From the NCBI RefSeq assembly GCF_900110485.1, contig NZ_FODY01000029.1, positions 1 through 55,527 of the forward strand: a stretch of 55,527 nt of DNA. The letters are read 5' to 3'. The stretch is from Propionispora vibrioides (GTDB taxonomy: Bacteria; Bacillota; Negativicutes; Propionisporales; Propionisporaceae). The notes beneath the pieces are model-generated. The model was not told the DNA's origin and made no database searches. It saw nothing but the letters and a program-made list of their open reading frames with translations. Of the stretch, positions 1-8,632 are shown one piece after another (position 1 is the first letter of the stretch; each line of letters begins with the position of its first letter). Made by a program: the position numbers and the translations under genes.

Positions 1-2052
1 TCCTCGAATATCACGGCAGGTAACAATGTCAATATTACGGCAAAAGCAGACGATGTCACGTTGCAGGATACGAAGATCAATGCGAAAAACGTGAAAATCG
101 ATGCGGAACGTGATATTAACCTCACGTCTGCTCAGAATGTGGAGCAAACCGACAGCAAATCCGACAGCTCCTCCTGGTCGCTGGGAGTCAGCCTGAATGG
201 TGGAGTCTTTGGCAATGCCAGCAAAGGAAACAGTAATGGCAACGGTACGGTAGTTACCCACAGTGGTACGGAAATTAATGCAACCGACACAGTAGACCTC
301 CATTCTGACAGAGATACCAATATCATCGATTCCCAGGTAAAAGGAAAAGAAGTAATCGCCAACGTTGGTCGAGACTTGAATATAGCCAGCCAGCAGGACA
401 TCGACAACTATACGGAGAAGAGCAGTAGCAGCGGCATTGGCTTTAGCACCGGTCCGTCAGGCGGCGTAACCGGCTCGGTCAGCAAAGGTAAAATCAACTC
501 TGAATACTCGAGTGTTACTGAACAGGCAGGTATTTATGCCGGCGAAGGTGGTTTCGATATAACGGTAGGCAAAAACACCGACCTGAAAGGTGCGGTCATT
601 GAGGCACCAGCAGGTAAGAATAAGCTTTCTACCGATACTCTTACGTACTCGGACATTGAAAACCATGCCGATTACAGCGCCAGCAGCGTTGGGGTAAATC
701 TGGATACCAGAAAAAATGCCAAATATAATGAGTATGGAATTACTCCTGATATTGGAGTCTCAGCTAAGGGTGATGCAAGCAGTACGACTAAATCTGCTAT
801 ATCGCCGGGAACAATTGAAGTCAGGAGTAATCCTGATCAAGATTTGAGTGGATTAAGTCGTAGCACTGATCAAACATTAAATTCGTTAGGAAAAATATTT
901 GATAAGAAAAGTGTCCAGGAAAAACAAGAACTAGCTAAGTTATTTGGAGAATTGGCTTACGAGGAAGTTCATAAAATTTCTGATAGAGCTAAAGATGCTG
1001 CTAAAAATGAGTTGAAGAAAGCTAAAGAAGATAAGAACTCTACACCTGAGCAACTTGCGGCATTACAAGCTAAAGTAGATTCCTGGGATGTAGGTGGAGC
1101 TAATAAAATAGCACTTCATGCCTTTGTTGGTGCAGTAATGGCAGATATAGGCGGAGGAAATGCCTTATCAGGAGCTGTTGGTGCTGGATTGAATGAAGCA
1201 GTACAAAAAGAATTAGCAGAGAAATTTAAAGATAATCCTGATCTTCACCAATGGGCGAGTGCTATAATCGGTTCTGCCGCCGCCGCAGTTATCGGTGGAG
1301 ATGCTCAAAGTGGAGCAAGTACTGCTGTTAGTGGAACAAAAAATAATGCACTTAATACCACACAACAGGAACGATTTGCAGATAGATTGAACCAGGCAAT
1401 TAACTCAGGTTCTTCAATAGAGATTGTCTTGGTAATTGCAGATTATGCACTCTTAGATTCTGCACAAAACTTAGTTTGGAATGATACTGGAGCAGAACAA
1501 CAGACTATTGACGCCTTTAATGCGGCTGCGAGAGCATTAGGTATTACCGATTATTTTGCTTATAATGAAAATGGTAATCTCCATGATAATTTCGTAGCAT
1601 TTAAAGATGCATTGATAGCTAACGTTCAAACAGTTGATTCTTCAACATTAATTGCGGCTGGTGCAGTGGCTACTGTGACAATTGCTGGAGTCGTATTGTT
1701 CAAATATAGGGGTAGCTTGGTTAGAGCCGGGGCTGGTGCGGGAGGTGCTTGGAGTCAGGCAACTTTCCAATCTGATCAGCTATTACAACGTCATCTTGCT
1801 GATCATGCTGCTACCGAATGGGGTGAAGCCTTAACTGCAACTCAATATATACAAAAGGCTCGAAGTCTTTTAAATAGTAATGTCGGAGGAGAAATTGAGG
1901 GTTTTACAAATAGTCTAGGTTGGACTTTCAGATATAATACTGCGACAAATGAGTTTGCAATAGGGTCACCACAAGGGACTATTTCAACACTTATGAGGCC
2001 TGCAGATGGTATGAATTATTGGCTGGAACAGGTAGCAAAGTATAAATGGTAA
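1..2052 (+). CDS. CdiA/FhaB-type exoprotein, C-terminal part with toxin domain (5' truncated)
   Basis: The reading frame is open from base 1, so the gene begins outside the window and only the last 683 codons are seen. The first ~270 residues are the beta-helical haemagglutinin repeats of two-partner-secreted exoproteins (many INA, NVK, DINLTS-type turns). A middle segment rich in Gly/Ala (about residues 365-455, ending near TKNNALN) resembles the pretoxin region that carries VENN in classical CdiA. A hydrophobic stretch follows (around residues 560-580). The last ~90 residues (RHLADHAATEWGE, FRYNTATNEFAIG, MNYWLEQ) have the pattern of BECR-fold CdiA-CT RNases, which typically cleave tRNA; that activity is inferred. 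The DNA becomes clearly AT-richer after about base 700, as expected for exchangeable toxin tails. It would be exported through an outer-membrane TpsB partner, which is not in the window. The immunity gene follows after 15 bases. Confidence 0.85.
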   Translation, partial: SSNITAGNNVNITAKADDVTLQDTKINAKNVKIDAERDINLTSAQNVEQTDSKSDSSSWSLGVSLNGGVFGNASKGNSNGNGTVVTHSGTEINATDTVDLHSDRDTNIIDSQVKGKEVIANVGRDLNIASQQDIDNYTEKSSSSGIGFSTGPSGGVTGSVSKGKINSEYSSVTEQAGIYAGEGGFDITVGKNTDLKGAVIEAPAGKNKLSTDTLTYSDIENHADYSASSVGVNLDTRKNAKYNEYGITPDIGVSAKGDASSTTKSAISPGTIEVRSNPDQDLSGLSRSTDQTLNSLGKIFDKKSVQEKQELAKLFGELAYEEVHKISDRAKDAAKNELKKAKEDKNSTPEQLAALQAKVDSWDVGGANKIALHAFVGAVMADIGGGNALSGAVGAGLNEAVQKELAEKFKDNPDLHQWASAIIGSAAAAVIGGDAQSGASTAVSGTKNNALNTTQQERFADRLNQAINSGSSIEIVLVIADYALLDSAQNLVWNDTGAEQQTIDAFNAAARALGITDYFAYNENGNLHDNFVAFKDALIANVQTVDSSTLIAAGAVATVTIAGVVLFKYRGSLVRAGAGAGGAWSQATFQSDQLLQRHLADHAATEWGEALTATQYIQKARSLLNSNVGGEIEGFTNSLGWTFRYNTATNEFAIGSPQGTISTLMRPADGMNYWLEQVAKYKW

Positions 2053-2067
2053 ATTCAGGAGGGTAGA

Positions 2068-2490
2068 ATGAAAATTATTAGAGATTGTTGCCCTTGTTGT
2101 GGATATCCAACATTACAACCACGTGATCACCCCCGAATGCCTACTTTTGAAATATGTGTTTTATGTAGGTGGCAAGATGACGGACAGACTGATTTGGACG
2201 CTGATAAAGTTTATGGTGGTGCAAACGGAAGATATTCTTTAACAGAAGCAAGAGCTAATTTTAGAAAGTATTTAGTGAAGTATTCACCAGAAACTGATAC
2301 ACGATTAGTCCCAAGAGATTGGCCGGAAGAGACAAACATAAAAAAAGCTTTGATTAGGCTATATGAAGAAAGTCAGACACTAAGTAATCAATCCATATCC
2401 GATGAAATATGGGCAGAAATTCTTAACCTTGAAAATAGGTTAGATGAAATTACTCGTAAAAAAAATGAACAGGCGATAAGAAAAAGATGA
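2068..2490 (+). CDS. CPCC-family cysteine-rich protein, probable immunity protein
   Basis: A 140-residue protein starting 15 bases after the exoprotein stop, behind a good GGAGGG ribosome site. The N-terminus holds the CPCC zinc-binding pattern: CCPCCG at residues 7-12 and CVLC near residues 31-34, followed by WQDD. CPCC-domain proteins are known as immunity proteins in polymorphic toxin loci, and the position directly behind a CdiA-type toxin tail supports that role. The C-terminal half is helical and charged (about residues 85-140) and may be the part that recognises the toxin. AT-rich like the toxin tail, so the two probably moved together. The immunity function is inferred from family and context; no toxin-binding residues can be assigned. 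Confidence 0.75.
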   Translation: MKIIRDCCPCCGYPTLQPRDHPRMPTFEICVLCRWQDDGQTDLDADKVYGGANGRYSLTEARANFRKYLVKYSPETDTRLVPRDWPEETNIKKALIRLYEESQTLSNQSISDEIWAEILNLENRLDEITRKKNEQAIRKR

Positions 2491-3007
2491 TGTAAGGGGT
2501 AGGCTGAGGGAACAATAGGGTTATTTAAAACAACGAGGTCATTGGACGTAAAAATCTACTGATCTCATTTTCTATCAGATGCCTTCTAGTGATTAAAACA
2601 TGAAAATGGATAATATTACCTATTGATAATCTCTAAAAATCAAATTTCGTTAATCAGAAGGACTTCGACTCATTATTGCCACAATCCTTACATTTCATCA
2701 AGAACCTCCACAAGGTGAATCGCTGCCACAATTCGGACATTTCCTTACGTATCGTACATATCAATCAAACCCCTCAAAAAATAATAATTTTAATATATCA
2801 CCTGTCGGTGATGATGAAAACGGAGGATTTTTTCTTAATCGGTACAATAAAATATATTACCGGAAGAAAAGTATCCAACAGGGATTGGGGACATGGGGAC
2901 AGGCTCCATTGTTCCGGCATGAAGAAATGGTATATAGAGTTATAAAAGCAATTGTTGAAAGAATAAAATAAGGCACCCCACCGTCCTTATGTCCGTGAGA
3001 AAAAATA
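2491..3007. other. Gene-poor spacer with decayed repeats
   Basis: AT-rich stretch without a convincing gene. It contains the zinc-knuckle relic and, around 2887-2920, GGGGACATGGGGACAGG followed by TCCATTGTTCC. That is similar in style to the GGGGAC repeats that accompany RAYT transposases in Clostridia (compare GGGGGACGG at 50993-51001). An 89-codon frame at 2676-2945 has no ribosome site and low-complexity content and is not called. Confidence 0.35.
2654..2745 (-). pseudogene. Possible zinc-ribbon gene relic
   Basis: On the minus strand two adjoining short frames spell zinc-knuckle pieces, CPNCGSDSPCG and then MKCKDCGNNES, joined through an overlapping stop/start. Neither frame extends far. 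This reads like the remains of a small zinc-ribbon protein, perhaps an orphan immunity gene left by toxin-tail replacement, but the match is too short to be sure. Confidence 0.2.
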
Positions 3008-3045
3008 GGAGCTCTATCTGAAATGGAGATAGAGCTCCCATTTTT
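3008..3045 (+). terminator. Intrinsic terminator
   Basis: Twelve-base perfect stem GGAGCTCTATCT / AGATAGAGCTCC with a short loop, followed by CCATTTTTG. It insulates the toxin-immunity region from the next operon. Confidence 0.7.
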
Positions 3046-3211
3046 GTCGATTTTTTAGGGATGTAAGAACATATGTAAAAGGAAAATTGGAAATTCCTTT
3101 GAGAATAGAGAGGAAATGGAATTTTAGTGGAGAAATGTGAAATAAATTACATATTTTACATATTAAAAGTCTTACTAGCTATATTTGATTAGGAGAAGAA
3201 AAAAGGTACAT

Positions 3212-3853
3212 ATGAGTGATTCTTCAATTTCCCAGGAACGGTTAGCGTTAATAGCTGAAGCAGCATTGAGACAATTGGAAAGTGGTAGGGATTTAGACAG
3301 TGTAGTAATGAAACTGGAGGCAAAAGGACTATCGCCTGGAGAAGCTCAGGATTTAGGGGAAAAGGTATATAAGGAATATATTGAAAAGCAGGAGGCAGCA
3401 CTAAATAATCAAAATTGTTCAAGTTGTAAGCAAAATACGCCTGAAGAAGGATATGCTGCATCTTTATGCCCCGGTTGTCGCAGTAAATTAGTTGCGCGAC
3501 CATTCCCAATGTGGATTAAGCTGGCCACTGGGGTCGTGTCCGTCATTTTACTATTTGCTTGCTTTGGAATTCAGGAAGCGTTTACCTCGAGGCTTGCTTT
3601 TGAAAGAGGGTTAAAATATGAAGCCAGTGGGAATTATGCTACCGCAATTAGTCAATATCAAAAGGCACTACAGTACTATCCTGATTCTACCAAAATATTG
3701 GTTCGGCAAACAGTGGCCTATTTTAAGAATAATGATGTTATGGCTGCTGCGGCAACCGTGAAAAAAATACAAGGGCGTAAGGTGGATAAAGAAACTGCCA
3801 ACGAGATTAATGGAATTATAGATAAAATGACGAAACTCAAAGATAGTAAATAG
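3212..3853 (+). CDS. Zinc-ribbon, membrane-anchored TPR protein
   Basis: Start taken at ATG 3212 (MSDSSIS) with AAAAGG five bases upstream, rather than an earlier in-frame codon. The 213-residue product has a helical N-terminal region, a four-cysteine zinc ribbon (CSSC ... CPGC, about residues 70-93), one membrane helix (about residues 103-123) and a C-terminal TPR-like repeat region (LKYEASGNYATAISQYQKAL). Ends 9 bases before the next gene, with which it forms a pair. Function unknown; the layout suggests a membrane-bound scaffold or sensor. Confidence 0.7.
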   Translation: MSDSSISQERLALIAEAALRQLESGRDLDSVVMKLEAKGLSPGEAQDLGEKVYKEYIEKQEAALNNQNCSSCKQNTPEEGYAASLCPGCRSKLVARPFPMWIKLATGVVSVILLFACFGIQEAFTSRLAFERGLKYEASGNYATAISQYQKALQYYPDSTKILVRQTVAYFKNNDVMAAAATVKKIQGRKVDKETANEINGIIDKMTKLKDSK

Positions 3854-3862
3854 GAGGGCTTT

Positions 3863-4384
3863 ATGTTTATTCCAGGATTTCTTATTAGTATTGTTACGTT
3901 CCCAGGAGTTATTGTACATGAGATTGCCCATCAGTTTTTTTGTCGCGTATTCAGAGTTGCGGTTGTTGATGTCTGTTATTTTAGGGTTGGAAACCCGGCC
4001 GGTTATGTAATTCATGAAACGCCTAAAAATTTATGGCATCAATTGTTCATTGCTATTGGTCCCTTTATTATAAATACAGTGCTAGGAGCGATTATTGCTT
4101 TTCCGGCCGCTATGAAATACCACTTTTCTTCTATGGGAATTTTGGATGGGCTATTAATGTGGGTGGGAATTTCTATTGCTATGCATTCTTTTCCGAGTAG
4201 CGGAGATGCCAAGAGTATATGGAATGCAACGAAACAAGCCCCTTTTTTGGTCAAAACGGTGAGTTTTCCTCTGGTAGGCTTAATTTATCTTGGAGCTATG
4301 GGGTCATTTTTCTGGCTTGACCTGGCATATGGAGTTGTCGTAAGCAATTTCATACCCGATCTTTTAGTAAAAGCTTTATTATAG
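3863..4384 (+). CDS. Small integral-membrane metalloprotease-like protein (HExxH)
   Basis: 173 residues with four or so hydrophobic segments. The motif HEIAH at residues 19-23 lies in a membrane-type helix (VIVHEIAHQFFC), as in site-2-protease-like or DUF3267-like membrane zinc proteases. A later Asp in SGDAKSIW could be a third zinc ligand. AGGAGG precedes the start. It directly follows the zinc-ribbon TPR protein and is probably co-transcribed with it. The catalytic assignment rests on HExxH and topology only. Confidence 0.6.
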   Translation: MFIPGFLISIVTFPGVIVHEIAHQFFCRVFRVAVVDVCYFRVGNPAGYVIHETPKNLWHQLFIAIGPFIINTVLGAIIAFPAAMKYHFSSMGILDGLLMWVGISIAMHSFPSSGDAKSIWNATKQAPFLVKTVSFPLVGLIYLGAMGSFFWLDLAYGVVVSNFIPDLLVKALL

Positions 4385-4565
4385 TTGTTTTATCTTAGAA
4401 GCAAATGGGCGCTTCTTTAACTTCCTGAAAACATCAAAGATCTGTAGAGGTAAAAAGGTCGCGGACCTTCTCTAATCACATTTAATAAATTTCCTAATAT
4501 ATTACCACACACGATACTAGGTAGCGGTGGGGGAAGAGATAAAGCAATAGAGTGGAGTTGATGGA

Positions 4566-5879
4566 ATGAAGTGTAGAGCTTTATGTTTGATAACAGTATT
4601 CTTGCTGATGATATTTAGTGTTTGCAGTGCGGCGACGGATATTAATCCACGTAGCGGAGATTCAAAATTGGTATCTGCAGTTGCGCAACAAGGAGAGGCT
4701 AAGATTAATTTTGTTCGTTCCTTCAAAGGTCACATGTATATTGAATTACAGCATGTTACGCGAGGGGCAGAAGATTATGCAGTGCTTCATATTCAGGGAT
4801 GGGATGGAACAAAAGATTTCGACAACGTAGAAATTAAAACAGCGGTCGGACAGGAAATTTCTCTACAAGCAGCCGATGTAAAGCCAGCGGTATATCTGCC
4901 TTCTGATTACATAGATAAATGGTATAATATTAATCTTAAAGATTGGGAAAGGATTTCGGCAGATAAAAAGGTTGTTTGCGTAATGCACAGAAAAGATGGG
5001 AAAAGCTATGAAGTTAAGATAGATGATTTGCTTTCCTATGTAAATAGCGTTAGTGAATCTGCCAAGGATTTGCCGGTTTCCTATGGGCCTCAATACAGCG
5101 TTTTTTTCCCAGGAAAAGCATATAAAGAAGTCAGGGATACTTTTGCTTATCATATCAATGAAAGAGGCAAGAATAATAAGGCAGTAGCTATTAATGGATT
5201 TTGGCGCTATGCAGTAGATGAAAATTCACGGGCTATTGGTTTTAGCTATGACTATTCGCCACAGCATATAAATTATGTAAAATTTATCGAAATGCCGGAA
5301 GGAACCTGGTTAAACCTTGATCATTGGACAGGACCACCCCTTTATGATAGCTACTATGAGTGGAAGGATCGGACTGCTATTGATGATGCGACCCGAAAAA
5401 TTTACCAGACATATGTAGCGCTTGAACCTTGGGGAGATTATGGAATTTCCCTACAAGGAAGTCCTTTAAAGACCCCTTTAATTGTGGATAGAGTAAATTT
5501 AAAGCTGCATCCGGAACTTGACGGGTTAAAACCAGGAGATCAAATTATTGCAGTAAATGGCAAAGATACGAAGGATTTTTTGCGTTATGAAATGGATTAT
5601 CTCATGTGGTATAGTAAGGACCATCCGGATTTAAGGCTTACAGTCCAGAATAAAACGCAAGGTACTTTTGAAATTACTGCCAAAGCACACATTAGTAATC
5701 CGCTTGTAGATAATGTAGATTATGAGGCAATTAATAAAAAGGAAGATTATCTTTGGTATAAAAAGAGAACCCCATTAGCCTATACACCAAATTTTTATGC
5801 GCCGTATGAGATTTTTGATCCATATGGGCCGCAAAATGTACCTTTGGTGTCTCCAAGAACAATGTTTTTGATAGAGTAA
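4566..5879 (+). CDS. Secreted protein with PDZ-like domain
   Basis: 437 residues with a clear signal peptide (hydrophobic residues 7-22, cleavage near CSAATD). The middle is rich in aromatic residues. Residues ~295-385 resemble a PDZ domain (VDRVNLKLHPELDGLKPGD, then IIAVNGKD). No protease catalytic triad is visible. Probably periplasmic or surface-exposed; role unknown. It starts 181 bases after the membrane protease-like gene and ends before a hairpin at 5975. Confidence 0.65.
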   Translation: MKCRALCLITVFLLMIFSVCSAATDINPRSGDSKLVSAVAQQGEAKINFVRSFKGHMYIELQHVTRGAEDYAVLHIQGWDGTKDFDNVEIKTAVGQEISLQAADVKPAVYLPSDYIDKWYNINLKDWERISADKKVVCVMHRKDGKSYEVKIDDLLSYVNSVSESAKDLPVSYGPQYSVFFPGKAYKEVRDTFAYHINERGKNNKAVAINGFWRYAVDENSRAIGFSYDYSPQHINYVKFIEMPEGTWLNLDHWTGPPLYDSYYEWKDRTAIDDATRKIYQTYVALEPWGDYGISLQGSPLKTPLIVDRVNLKLHPELDGLKPGDQIIAVNGKDTKDFLRYEMDYLMWYSKDHPDLRLTVQNKTQGTFEITAKAHISNPLVDNVDYEAINKKEDYLWYKKRTPLAYTPNFYAPYEIFDPYGPQNVPLVSPRTMFLIE

Positions 5880-5974
5880 TGTGCTCTTTCTAATTTCAGA
5901 AAGAACAAAGGGATATGCGGATGTCTTGGCAAAGAGATGAGATAATTAAAGTGTGAAAATCCTATATATCTTAA

Positions 5975-6009
5975 AGAGATGTCAACGGACAAAATCCGTT
6001 GACATCTCT
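5975..6009 (+). terminator. Probable intrinsic terminator
   Basis: Fifteen-base stem AGAGATGTCAACGGA / TCCGTTGACATCTCT with a CAAAA loop and a weak T-rich tail (ATTTCTCTC). The remaining ~210 bases to the next gene show no other feature. Confidence 0.6.
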
Positions 6010-6221
6010 ATTTCTCTCAGGTATTGTCTGGTGAATATACCATACCCGGCTGCATAACCAACAAGTTATTTTTGAGTTATAAGCAAAGAGGCAGAAGGAA
6101 CACGTTCTGCTTCGTCCGTAGTTATATATGAAATAAAGCAGGAATTATTTTCTATCAGCAGAAATCTATATGCAATCAGTGAGTAGGCTTTACGCTTCAT
6201 TTCATTTTAGGAGGACAGCTT

Positions 6222-7070
6222 GTGAATAATTTCTATGATTCATCATCCGAAATTCTGACTGCACAAACTGATCTTTACGACGAAAAAGGAATTTTGCTGA
6301 TTGCCAAAGGCATGTCGGTAACCAGGAAGGTCTTTGAAAAATTACAAACCAGAAATGTCGTACGACCATCCAAAGTTTTGCCTGCTGACATTCAGGCAGA
6401 CTCCATTCTAACGGGTCCGGAAAAATCAGAATATCAAATTGACCAAATTTTTACTGATGATGATGTAGTTTCGCTGGCGACCCGTATTACTCAGCAGGCG
6501 GTAGACACCATGAAAAGTAATTCTCACTTACAAACGAGAATGCGAGAATTTGTCCTGAATCAGGCCTGGGTCTATGATCATTCGCTGAATGTTGCCCAGC
6601 TGTCCACGCAAGTTGCGCTTAAGCTCACCATGCCGGCGGACGAAGTTTTTATGGTTTCACTGGGAGCTTTACTGCATGATATTGGCCGTACCATTACGGA
6701 AAACGCTACAACATCGTTTGTTTTGAATAATGATGATCTCGTTGGCTCCTCGGTCAAACATCATCCGGTTATCGGCAGCAACTTGTTGCGGAAGGCGGGA
6801 TTACCTGAATCGGTATGTCTAGTCGCGCTTCAGCATCATGAACGTTTTTCCGGCAGGGGTTATCCCAGAGGTTTGGCCCATGAAGAAACGCATCCACATG
6901 CTCAAATCGTTATGCTGGCAGACTCGTTTGAGGCTCTGACAACCAGGCGTTTTAAAAATAAGACGCTTAGTATTGCCGAAGGCCTTGATATTGTGGAGCG
7001 TGGCCGTGGCACCAATTTTAATCCGGACATTCTGGATGCACTGACCGGTTTGTTTCAAGACCAGATTTGA
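6222..7070 (+). CDS. HD-GYP domain protein, probable c-di-GMP phosphodiesterase
   Basis: Starts at GTG 6222 with AGGAGGAC upstream; 282 residues. The C-terminal half carries the HD-GYP signature: LLHDIGR (metal-binding HD), KHHPVIG, and HHERFSGRGYP containing the GYP motif. The N-terminal ~90 residues resemble the short domain often placed before HD-GYP in clostridial proteins (LYDEKGILLIAKGM). Such proteins usually hydrolyse c-di-GMP. No receiver domain is present. Monocistronic. Confidence 0.85.
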   Translation: MNNFYDSSSEILTAQTDLYDEKGILLIAKGMSVTRKVFEKLQTRNVVRPSKVLPADIQADSILTGPEKSEYQIDQIFTDDDVVSLATRITQQAVDTMKSNSHLQTRMREFVLNQAWVYDHSLNVAQLSTQVALKLTMPADEVFMVSLGALLHDIGRTITENATTSFVLNNDDLVGSSVKHHPVIGSNLLRKAGLPESVCLVALQHHERFSGRGYPRGLAHEETHPHAQIVMLADSFEALTTRRFKNKTLSIAEGLDIVERGRGTNFNPDILDALTGLFQDQI

Positions 7071-7200
7071 TCTGGATTGCCATGAGCCGCAAGAAGACAC
7101 TCTTTTTGCTTTCTCCGGGAAACTTTTTACCTGTTGAAAAAACACCCCGGATATGCTTGCTTATTTAGCGGGATAGAAAGGTTTTGAGGGGAGAGGCGTT

Positions 7201-7542
7201 ATGATAAACTCAGTGGAAATGCGCAGAAGTATTAGAAAATATAAGGATAAAGCTGTCCCGAATGAAAGTATTATCCAGATCATGGAGAATGCAAGACTGG
7301 CTCCATCGGGGAGCAATACTCAGCCTTGGCATTTTATCGTTGTAAAAGAAGAAGTCACTAAACAAAAAATAGCAGAGATATCCCATAATCAAAAATGGAT
7401 GTTATCTGCTCCTGTTTTTATTGTGTGTATTGCAGATATTCGGTCGAGAATAAAGGAAGAAGTCGAGTTAAGGCTGGATGAAAATAGCCCGGAAGAAGAG
7501 GTTAAGCAAATTATAAGGGACACCTCTATTGAGCAGTGGTAA
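7201..7542 (+). pseudogene. Truncated nitroreductase-family protein
   Basis: The first ~105 residues match the start of FMN nitroreductases (MRRSIRKYKDKAVP, then ARLAPSGSNTQPWHF, the FMN-binding loop). The family is usually 165-200 residues, but here the frame stops at 113 just after IIRDTSIE, where the conserved second FMN-contacting half should begin. No remnant of that half is evident downstream. Probably a 3'-deleted gene; a functional short protein is unlikely. A GGGGAGAGG ribosome site is retained. Confidence 0.7.
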
Positions 7543-7754
7543 GCAAATTAGCAACTAAGTGGAGTTAATTAATGCAGCAAAAAAGTACCGGTCAATATAG
7601 GGATATCCCGGTGCTGTATTTTGGGGAAGTCTGCTAACAAGGAAGAATTTAGCGATATTATGTCAGTTTTTCCAAAACAGAAGAAATTAGCACCCTTTAC
7701 TTTATTAAGAATAGTATATTATGTAACCTAATTAATTTGTAAAGGAGTGTTCTA

Positions 7755-7970
7755 ATGAGTAATTCTGTGGAAAGAGGCCATAAGGTAGAAGTAAAGTGGG
7801 ATCATTGTCAATGCTGTTGCCCAAAGTGTGAGCATAAGTATTCACACCATTGTCCTAAGTGTCATCATGAATGCCATGTAGAATGGGATAAATGCCCGCA
7901 TTGTGGTCATGATTTTGACCATCATAAAAAGTGTCCTAAGTGTGAACACGAATGGGATGATTACTACTAA
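7755..7970 (+). CDS. Small Cys/His-rich metal-binding protein
   Basis: 71 residues behind AAAGGAGTGTTCT. It contains a CQCCC run and three CPxC knuckles separated by His-rich stretches (CPKCEHKYSHHCPKCHHEC, then KCPHCGHDFDHHKKCPKCEH). About 14 Cys and 12 His in 71 residues indicate high capacity for Zn or other soft metals. No signal peptide. It might be a metal store or chaperone; no known family was recognised. The upstream ~200 bases are AT-rich and likely carry its own promoter. Confidence 0.7.
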   Translation: MSNSVERGHKVEVKWDHCQCCCPKCEHKYSHHCPKCHHECHVEWDKCPHCGHDFDHHKKCPKCEHEWDDYY

Positions 7971-8095
7971 AAGCACTATGCCTCCTGACAGAAGTTCTTT
8001 AGAATCTTGATCCGTAGTTTGTTAGAATTGAAATGTAGTTTGGCTAAATAGATGAAATAACTGATAGGGTGGAGTAGGTGGACGGCCCCCGCATC

Positions 8096-8130
8096 AAAAA
8101 AACCTTCCGGCGATTGCCGGAAGGTTTTTT
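8096..8130. terminator. Bidirectional intrinsic terminator
   Basis: AAAAACCTTCCGGC, GATT loop, GCCGGAAGGTTTTTT. The flanking A and T runs make it usable on both strands. Confidence 0.8.
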
Positions 8131-8248
8131 ATAGTATATACCTATGTTTCTGGAATTCTCAATTGCTAGTTGTTTTTTTAGGTTAGTCCTGTTTTTCGGA
8201 ATGTATTTCAAAAGTCGACGGCGCAGAGTTGTCGATAATTTGATCATA

Positions 8249-8553
8249 GCGGATTTAAGTAAAGCAATTGAGTTAAAGCCGGATTTTATTTATCCTTAGG
8301 CTGTCCGGGGCAATGCGTATTCCGACAAGGGAGAGTATGATTTGGCCTTGGCAGATTTCGATAAAGTCATTGAACTGGATGCTCATTATGCAAAGGCTTA
8401 TTATTTTAAGGGCCTGACGTTAAATGGCATCAAACGAAAGCAGGAAGCTCTGGAGAATTATAGAAAATTTCTTCAGTATGCCAAACCTGATGATATGGAA
8501 ATAATATGGTGAAAAAGAACATTAAGGAAAATGAAGAAGAGTTGCAGCAGTGA
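8249..8553 (+). pseudogene. Broken TPR-repeat gene fragment
   Basis: Conceptual translation gives two TPR units (ADLSKAIELKPDF and YDLALADFDKVIELDAHYA) and a C-terminal end like that of the TPR gene at 11682. It has an in-frame TAG at about 8297 and a shift near 8505 (…MEIIW stop; the other frame reads VKKNIKENEEELQQ). No start codon with a ribosome site is present. A decayed 3' fragment of an LPP20/TPR-type gene. Confidence 0.6.
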
Positions 8554-8632
8554 CCTTTATAGCCAGGGTTTTTGGTGGAATATCTGTCAAGGGAGAGAGT
8601 CTCTGTCTTTGGGCCATAAGCCGGATGCTTTT

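Noticed and set aside
2676-2945. 89-codon frame as a gene
   Set aside because: No ribosome site and no family pattern; it crosses the GGGGAC repeat relic.
8044-8247. 67-codon minus-strand frame
   Set aside because: Contains the bidirectional terminator at 8096-8130 and no recognisable motif.
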